In this document: positions 1-3,894 of the stretch, piece by piece
Layout: each line of letters starts with the position of its first letter
Position numbering within the stretch: the stretch's first letter is position 1
Assembly: GCA_964505975.1 (NCBI GenBank)
Contig: CAZDLW010000277.1
Span: forward strand, 1-7,144
From: Gp6-AA40 sp964505975
GTDB lineage: Bacteria > Acidobacteriota > Vicinamibacteria > Vicinamibacterales > UBA2999
DNA: 7,144 nt
Reading direction: 5' to 3'
Made by a program: the position numbers and the translations under genes
Notes under the pieces: generated by a model
The model's database searches: none
Told to the model about the DNA's origin: nothing
Seen by the model: only the letters and a program-made list of their open reading frames with translations

Positions 1-206
1 AGTGCCCATGTCCTGCGGACACACCGCAGGATGGAATGCGCACCTTGTGGTCCGCACACGCTCGGCCACAACATGTCGTGGCGCCGAGCCGTATTTCTGA
101 GCAGTGCCCCATGACCTGCGGTCACCCCGCCGCATGAAAACGAGGCTTGTGGCGCCCCTGAGTCATGGCCACTAGATGTGGCGCGGTCGGCGCCGGTTTT
201 CTGAAC
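1..206. repeat. Two tandem diverged copies of a ~103-bp non-coding repeat unit
   Basis: Copy A spans 1-102 and copy B 103-206. Both start with AGTGCCC, and both then carry, in the same order, CATG or ATG, CCTGCGG, CAC, CCGC, ATG, CTTGTGG, GGCCAC, TGGCGC and TTTCTGA. Identity by eye is roughly two thirds, with small indels. Copy A has a perfect 8-bp dyad, TCCTGCGG (11-18) and CCGCAGGA (24-31); in copy B this has decayed to a few pairs. A second dyad, GCCAC to GTGGC, survives in both copies (65-69 with 78-82; 168-172 with 178-182) although the bases between differ. Because the unit starts at base 1, the array may continue to the left. No third copy follows 206. No coding region is credible here. 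Function is not recognised. Confidence 0.7.
61..88. repeat. Imperfect palindrome inside repeat copy A
   Basis: CTCG (61-64) and GCCAC (65-69) face GTGGC (78-82) and CGAG (85-88). A self-complementary ACATGT (71-76) lies at the centre, and there is a two-base bulge at 83-84. The core at 66-81 is a 16-bp dyad with one mismatched pair. It could be a transcription-factor operator or the stem of an RNA. The pattern CCAC-A-A-AT-T-GTGG is similar to high-GC NrdR boxes, but no nrd gene is visible in the window, so that identity is only a suggestion. Confidence 0.45.
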
Positions 207-226
207 AGGCTCTTCAAGGCGGCCCT

Positions 227-247
227 GGGCCGGCCAAAAGCCGGCCC
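227..247 (-). terminator. Strong GC hairpin, probable terminator of the leftward operon
   Basis: A perfect 8-bp stem, GGGCCGGC (227-234) with GCCGGCCC (240-247), closes a CAAAA loop. It lies 71 bp beyond the stop codon of the phosphoesterase gene on the minus strand, where termination would be expected. There is no run of T after it in either direction, so it is not a canonical intrinsic terminator. It could also belong to a transcript arriving from the left of the window. Confidence 0.5.
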
Positions 248-261
248 CCACGCGGAAGCGA

Positions 262-277
262 CGGGCCTTCTCGCCCG
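262..277 (-). terminator. Second short hairpin after the leftward operon
   Basis: CGGGC (262-266) pairs with GCCCG (273-277) around a 6-nt loop, 41 bp beyond the phosphoesterase stop. Together with the hairpin at 227-247 it makes two stem-loops in the 3' tail of the leftward transcript. No T-tract follows, so a role in termination or in 3'-end protection is inferred from position only. Confidence 0.35.
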
Positions 278-317
278 GCCTGGAGGAGTTTCGTCTCAGG
301 CGCAACCTCGCTAGACT

Positions 318-1922
318 TCAGGCGGCCGGACCGCCGCCGCCGCACGCGGCCGCCATTGGCGCCGCGTCGCGCGGGAGGACGCCCCACCGCCCATCGGAAC
401 GCCAGAGACGCAGCCGCGGATTCGGGCTGGCGTCGCTATAGGGGTCAATCCAGACAACGCCGTAACACGCCGGCAGATCCTCCGGCCGCAGGTGCTCCAG
501 CAGCTCGGCGCTCGACCAGCCACGCTCCTCCATCACCGCTTCGAGCTGGAATGGTGTGACCGTGCGCTGCCAGGCGCCGGAGTTCAGCACGATGGGCCAC
601 GAGGCGCCGCGCACGGGCACGAACCCCACCGCCGCGAGATGTGAGTGTCCGTAGACGAAGACACGAGGCGCGGGCGCCGAGCGCCCGTCCTGTGCGAGCG
701 TCGCGTTCACCTGCTCGATGCGCCGGCCGAACGCGGCGTCCCGCGAGCCCCAGAAGTACTCGTACGCCGACCCGCGCGTCGCACGTGTGCGAGGGCACTC
801 CGATAGCGGCGGGCCCGTTGTCGCCGCCTGCGTCATCGATCGTTCGAGCCGTCGCCGCGCGCGCCGGAGCGCGGCCCGGTAATCACAGATGGCACCCAGC
901 TCCTGATCCGTCAGTCGTGCCGGATCGAGGGCAAGCTCCCCCCTCCTCATCGCGCGATCCACTGCCGGCAGGAACGGATCATCGGGGAGCAGCGACTCCG
1001 CAAAGAACCTGACGCCCTGCTGTCGTACGGCCTCGAAGTCCCAGACGGGCGGCTGCACGTCGCCTCCATCCAGCTCGAGGCGGAACTGTTGCCAGACCGG
1101 CCGAGCGAGAAAGAACGTCAGCAGCGTCGGAATCCGATCGGGCGGCAGGACCGCCGCGTCGGACACGTACCTGAGCCCGGCTCCCTCCTGCGCGACGTTG
1201 TCGACGATCGGGTAACGGGGTTCGAGCTCGTCGTAGAGCGCCTGCACGAGCTGTTCGCCCCAGGGGCGCTCGAGATACTGCACGTCGCCCTCACGGACGA
1301 ACGGCAAAGGCCACCCGCTCATGTGGTACGGATCACCGGTCAGTTGATGCCCATGCTCTGCGTACACCAGGCCATCGTCCGAGAGCCAGTATCCCTGTGA
1401 TGCCACTTCGACCCGGCCGGGCGCGTCGAAGGCCGCCTGCACGCGCGCGGCGACGGACGGGAAGAGCAGCGCGGCGTCGCGATCGCCAGGCACGAGGACC
1501 ACACGATTGTCGCCGCGCCGCGCGAAGGCCCCAATGAGCGCCACCTCGGCCTGATGGGCAACCAACACGGACTCGAGCCGCTCCAGCGCCTCCGCTTCGG
1601 TGCAACCCAGGCGAGCATCGGACTGCTCGCAGGCACTTTCCTGTGCCTGCCACACATCGAACGTGTCGCCGTTGAGCACCAGGTCCGTTGCCTCGCTGCT
1701 CTCGCCAAGCGCGGTCAGGAACGACGCAAGGTCCTCGGACCAGCGGAAGTCCTCGACCGGCAGCCACTGCTCCGTACGCGGGTCCCTGCCCGGCCCGAGG
1801 TGCAGGTCGCTCGTCACCACGATCAATCGCGAGGCGGGCGCCTGGGCACGCGGCGCATCATGGACCGTCGAGAGCCCGAGGACAGCGACGACGAGAAAGA
1901 GAAGGATGGTTTTGACCCGCAT
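318..1922 (-). CDS. Secreted calcineurin-like metallophosphoesterase (534 aa)
   Basis: The predicted product is an exported hydrolase with a two-metal phosphoesterase fold. A signal peptide covers residues 1-28 (hydrophobic 5-20, likely cut after AQA at 28). The metal motifs come in family order: SDLHLG (38-43, D39 and H41), NGDTFD (84-89), PGDRD (145-149), EHGHQ (189-193) and YGHSHLA (424-430). The usual third motif GNH[DE] is replaced by GDRD, so the metal-binding Asn is Asp and the catalytic His is Arg. LpxH-type enzymes have GNRD there, so the Arg is precedented, but the Asp is unusual. At 534 aa it is much longer than LpxH (about 240 aa), with a large insert at about 200-415 between the last two motifs, so it should not be named lpxH. 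The substrate is unknown. It starts at ATG 1922 with only a weak ribosome binding site. It lies 76 bp downstream of the beta-propeller gene on the same strand, probably in one transcript. Confidence 0.88.
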   Translation of the reverse strand: MRVKTILLFLVVAVLGLSTVHDAPRAQAPASRLIVVTSDLHLGPGRDPRTEQWLPVEDFRWSEDLASFLTALGESSEATDLVLNGDTFDVWQAQESACEQSDARLGCTEAEALERLESVLVAHQAEVALIGAFARRGDNRVVLVPGDRDAALLFPSVAARVQAAFDAPGRVEVASQGYWLSDDGLVYAEHGHQLTGDPYHMSGWPLPFVREGDVQYLERPWGEQLVQALYDELEPRYPIVDNVAQEGAGLRYVSDAAVLPPDRIPTLLTFFLARPVWQQFRLELDGGDVQPPVWDFEAVRQQGVRFFAESLLPDDPFLPAVDRAMRRGELALDPARLTDQELGAICDYRAALRRARRRLERSMTQAATTGPPLSECPRTRATRGSAYEYFWGSRDAAFGRRIEQVNATLAQDGRSAPAPRVFVYGHSHLAAVGFVPVRGASWPIVLNSGAWQRTVTPFQLEAVMEERGWSSAELLEHLRPEDLPACYGVVWIDPYSDASPNPRLRLWRSDGRWGVLPRDAAPMAAACGGGGPAA

Positions 1923-1955
1923 ACGATTTCAATTCCGGAGGCGACCGCCGTGGAT

Positions 1956-1970
1956 CCCTCGTCGCGAGGG
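1956..1970 (-). other. Small hairpin between the two leftward genes
   Basis: CCCTCG (1956-1961) pairs perfectly with CGAGGG (1965-1970) around a 3-nt loop, in the 76-bp gap between the beta-propeller stop and the phosphoesterase start. It has no T-tract. It may stabilise or partly separate the two cistrons. Given the GC content a chance hairpin is possible. Confidence 0.3.
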
Positions 1971-1998
1971 CCGGACACGATCTCGGGCTCCAGCCGCG

Positions 1999-3315
1999 TC
2001 ACGGCGCAGCGAGCGAGGCGCGCAGAATTTCCTTGTCGTTCCTGATCACGATGTGCCTGTTGGCGTACGCCGGATGCGACCAGTGGACCGCGCCCTGCGG
2101 CTCCCGCGCGTAGGGATGCGTCGGCTCGATGATTGAAGTCCGGCTGATCTCCTGGTAGCCCTCGGGACTGAGCGTCGCGATCACCAGCTCGCCGCGGTCT
2201 GTGTTGATGAAGTATCGATCGGCATTGCGGACGAAGAAGGCCGTGGCGAACGGGGTGGTCCGTCCCGGGATGAGCTCGCGGGTCCGCCACACCTGGCGGC
2301 CGGTTTCGAGCTCCCAGCACTGCAGCTGCCCCTGTGTCATCCCGTAAATGTACCCGTCCTGGATGACGGGGGTGCTGATGATCGAATGGGGCGCGAAGCT
2401 GTCGCCGCGCCACAGGACGCGCGCCGCCGGCCTGTCCGCGTCCAGTTCCAGCATGCGCGAGCCGTTGTAGAGCGTCGTCGCCAGCAGATAGCGCCCGCTG
2501 TGGACGAGCGTCGGTACCGTAATGCCGAGGTCCACGGAGAAGGGGATGTCCCAGTACGAGCGGCCGGTGGCTGGATCGAGCGACGCGATGGCCAGCGGAT
2601 GCCAGATGAGCAGCTGCCGCGCGCCACCGGCCTCTATGATGATGGGCTGGTTGTAGCCCGGCTCCGTGTCCGACGACAACGCCCGCCACAGCTCCGCACC
2701 CGTGCGCTTGTCGAACGCCACTACTTTCGCGTCGGGCTCGCCGCCAACGAGCGCGATCACCCGATCGCCGTCCACGAGCGGCGCCGCCGTCGCGCCCCAG
2801 GAGGGGATCGACGCGTCGAAGTCCTCGACGAAGTCCGTTTGCCAGAGGACACGCCCCTCACGCACATCCAGTGCGAGAAGGTGACCCATCGCCCCCAGTA
2901 CGTACACGCGTTCACCGTCCACGGTGGGCGTCGCGCGCGGGCCAAGCGCAAAGGTCGCCTCCATCCCCGCGTAGTTCGCCTCCCACTCCACCGTCCAGAG
3001 CACGGCGCCGGTGTGTTCGTCGAGGGCGCGCGCGCGCTCGATCATGCGGCTGCCACTCACGCCGCGCGCATCGGTGACGAACACACGACCGGCGGCAACC
3101 GCCGGACCGCTGTATCCGGCGTGCACGGGCACACGCCACGTGACGCGCACCCCCTCGTCCGGAAACCGGTCCAGGACTCCGGTGTCGTGCCAGACACCTC
3201 GACGGCCCGCCCCGCGCCACTCGGGCCAGTCTTCGGCACCGAGCGTGGCGGCAGCGACGACAACGAGGCACAGTGCCGTTGCTCTCCTGGCTCCCCAGGG
3301 ACGGTTGCCCATCAT
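1999..3315 (-). CDS. Secreted PQQ-type beta-propeller repeat protein (438 aa)
   Basis: The predicted product is an exported beta-propeller of the quinoprotein/BamB-like superfamily. The signal peptide is residues 1-27 (hydrophobic 13-25, cut near LGA at 25-27). The mature protein then opens with DWPEWRG (29-35), the hallmark start of secreted PQQ-like propellers common in Acidobacteriota and Planctomycetota. Propeller blades are marked by recurring 'LD-xx-TG-xx-LW' turns: ALDEHTGAVLW (97-107), ALDVREGRVLW (148-158), AFDKRTGAELW (200-210), SLDPATGRSYW (245-255) and CWELETGRQVW (333-343). No dehydrogenase active-site domain or haem motif CxxCH is seen, so it is more likely a binding or scaffold protein than a PQQ enzyme. 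ATG 3315 or the adjacent ATG 3312 is chosen because AGGAG lies just upstream at 3324-3320; an upstream in-frame ATG at 3408 would add a signal-less Arg-rich stretch. It is the first gene of the probable operon with the phosphoesterase. Confidence 0.9.
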   Translation of the reverse strand: MMGNRPWGARRATALCLVVVAAATLGAEDWPEWRGAGRRGVWHDTGVLDRFPDEGVRVTWRVPVHAGYSGPAVAAGRVFVTDARGVSGSRMIERARALDEHTGAVLWTVEWEANYAGMEATFALGPRATPTVDGERVYVLGAMGHLLALDVREGRVLWQTDFVEDFDASIPSWGATAAPLVDGDRVIALVGGEPDAKVVAFDKRTGAELWRALSSDTEPGYNQPIIIEAGGARQLLIWHPLAIASLDPATGRSYWDIPFSVDLGITVPTLVHSGRYLLATTLYNGSRMLELDADRPAARVLWRGDSFAPHSIISTPVIQDGYIYGMTQGQLQCWELETGRQVWRTRELIPGRTTPFATAFFVRNADRYFINTDRGELVIATLSPEGYQEISRTSIIEPTHPYAREPQGAVHWSHPAYANRHIVIRNDKEILRASLAAP

Positions 3316-3319
3316 TCGT

Positions 3320-3324
3320 CTCCT
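3320..3324 (-). promoter_or_regulatory. Ribosome binding site deciding the beta-propeller start
   Basis: AGGAG on the minus strand lies 4 nt before ATG 3315 and 7 nt before ATG 3312. The two adjacent in-frame ATGs differ by one residue. The 7-nt spacing favours 3312 slightly, but either gives the same signal peptide. Confidence 0.7.
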
Positions 3325-3329
3325 GCGCG

Positions 3330-3393
3330 GCCCCGGCCAGCCACCGGGGCTCCGCCCGTGATGTCCCCGCCGCGCCGGCGGCTGGTTGCCAGC
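3330..3393 (-). promoter_or_regulatory. GC-rich hairpins in the leader of the leftward operon
   Basis: GCCCCGG (3330-3336) pairs with CCGGGGC (3344-3350) around a 7-nt loop, only 5 nt upstream of the AGGAG ribosome site. CCGCCG (3367-3372) pairs with CGGCGG (3376-3381) around 3 nt, and GCTGG (3381-3385) pairs with CCAGC (3389-3393), sharing one base with the previous stem. If transcription starts further right, all of these are in the 5' leader, and the first could influence access to the ribosome site. Chance hairpins are common at this GC content. Confidence 0.35.
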
Positions 3394-3416
3394 ATCTCTT
3401 TGGCGCACTCCGCGTG

Positions 3417-3422
3417 GCTATA
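3417..3422 (-). promoter_or_regulatory. Candidate -10 element for the leftward operon
   Basis: On the minus strand these bases read TATAGC, the most promoter-like hexamer near the operon start. The segment 17 bp upstream (3440-3445, minus strand GTCGCA) is a weak -35 and lies inside the left arm of the inverted repeat. The leader would be about 95 nt. This is an inference from a short match. Confidence 0.25.
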
Positions 3423-3617
3423 CCGGAGCTCAGTTGAGTTGCGACGGGGCGGCGACCTACGACTCGCGCGACACCAGTCGGCAAAACGCATCCGGAGCGT
3501 GAAGACCGAGCTGGGTGGCCGGGACCCAGCTCGGGTCGCAGGTCGCAGGTGGAGGATGCGTTTTAGCGCGCGATGTCGTCGGGAGCCGCCCCCCGTCGCA
3601 ACTCAACTGAGCTCCGG
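3423..3617. repeat. Nested long inverted repeat (foldback or MITE-like element, or structured RNA)
   Basis: The outer arms are 27-bp perfect inverted repeats (3423-3449 with 3591-3617), extended by CGGC (3450-3453) with GCCG (3585-3588) past a 2-nt bulge. Inside these, ACGACTCGCGC (3459-3469) pairs with 3568-3579 past one bulged T. AAAACGCATCC (3483-3493) pairs with GGATGCGTTTT (3554-3564), plus two pairs past a bulged A. At the centre CCGAGCTGGGT (3506-3516) pairs with ACCCAGCTCGG (3524-3534) around a 7-nt loop. The left arm has an extra 11-12 nt that can form its own hairpin, CGAC-ACCA-GTCG (3469-3480). The ~195-bp unit thus folds on itself almost throughout. It holds no open frame with a ribosome site. 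No flanking target duplication is evident (left flank GCTATA, right flank GACTCC). It could be a transposon-derived MITE, a structured non-coding RNA, or a double-sided regulatory dyad. Confidence 0.85.
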
Positions 3618-3768
3618 GACTCCAGGACCAATCATCGGCGGTCATCGGATGCCTCCGCGCCTCGACTCGAGCGAGCGCCGAACCCATGTGACGCGCGGAG
3701 CATAACACGCAGACGTGGCGGCGACGCGCGCCAGCGCGGCTACGCGGCTGGGGCCGTTGCGCCCGTGC

Positions 3769-3790
3769 GAAAAACTAATGAAAAGCTAAG
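3769..3790 (+). promoter_or_regulatory. A-rich 11-bp tandem repeat upstream of the receptor gene
   Basis: GAAAAACTAAT (3769-3779) is followed immediately by GAAAAGCTAAG (3780-3790), 9 of 11 bases alike, so equivalent bases recur about once per helical turn. It is the most AT-rich stretch of the intergenic region and lies about 105 bp before the receptor start. It is a good candidate for an activator site, UP element or promoter core. No convincing -35/-10 pair can be set around it; TTGCGC at 3757-3762 is a possible -35, but the spacing to TAATGA or CTAAGA does not fit. Confidence 0.4.
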
Positions 3791-3881
3791 ACTCCCCTTT
3801 CGTGCACAGGCGCATAGTGTCGGGGCCGATCACGCGCCGTGCTGACGGCCGGCGAGGGTATGCGGGGCAGATTCGTCTCTC

Positions 3882-3887
3882 AGGAGG
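3882..3887 (+). promoter_or_regulatory. Ribosome binding site of the TonB-dependent receptor
   Basis: A full AGGAGG lies 7 nt before ATG 3895. This fixes the start there rather than at the in-frame ATG 3802, which would place 31 charged residues ahead of the signal peptide. Confidence 0.9.
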
Positions 3888-3894
3888 AACGGAC

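Larger units (their letters stand above)
3316..3894. other. Divergent intergenic region, 579 bp
   Basis: This stretch separates two start codons that face away from each other and should hold both promoters. Going right it contains the ribosome site and GC-rich leader hairpins of the leftward operon (3320-3393), a large nested inverted repeat (3423-3617), a short spaced direct repeat TCATCGG (3632-3638 and 3642-3648), GC-rich sequence with nothing recognised (3650-3765), an A-rich tandem repeat (3769-3790) and the receptor ribosome site (3882-3887). Open frames that cross it on either strand are interrupted by the inverted repeat or lack ribosome sites, and are not believed. Confidence 0.8.

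Noticed and set aside
1..206. CRISPR array or tRNA genes
   Set aside because: The two copies diverge throughout, with no short identical repeats and unique spacers, and no cloverleaf with a TTC-type loop could be built.
176..559. A 127-residue plus-strand frame at the left side
   Set aside because: It overlaps the 3' end of the phosphoesterase and the terminator hairpins, is Arg/Pro-rich, and has no ribosome site.
1823..2689. A 288-residue minus-strand frame bridging the two leftward genes
   Set aside because: It overlaps both real genes in another frame and has low-complexity His/Arg/Ala composition, with no ribosome site.
3316..3408. Upstream in-frame start for the beta-propeller protein
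   Set aside because: The added residues are Arg/Pro-rich, precede the signal peptide, and cover the leader hairpins. AGGAG at 3324-3320 supports the 3315 or 3312 start.
3423..3617. Integron attC site
   Set aside because: GTTGAGT and ACTCAAC fit the core consensus letters, but their order is the reverse of attC (GTT on the left arm, AAC on the right). The pairing is also too perfect, and no integrase or cassette is present.
3423..3617. Retron msr-msd or 6S RNA
   Set aside because: There is no reverse transcriptase in the window. The 27-bp perfect closing stem and lack of a large central bubble do not fit 6S RNA.
2386..3705. A 439-residue open frame on the plus strand, across the beta-propeller gene and the intergenic region
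   Set aside because: It runs antisense to a clear propeller gene and straight through the inverted repeat, is Arg-rich, and shows no motif.
3457..3708. An 83-residue minus-strand frame inside the foldback element
   Set aside because: It reads through the inverted repeat arm, with no ribosome site or recognisable motif. The repeat explains the sequence better than coding does.
3802..3894. Upstream in-frame start for the receptor
   Set aside because: The full AGGAGG before 3895 and the signal peptide beginning there decide the start. The extra 31 residues are basic and would bury the signal peptide.
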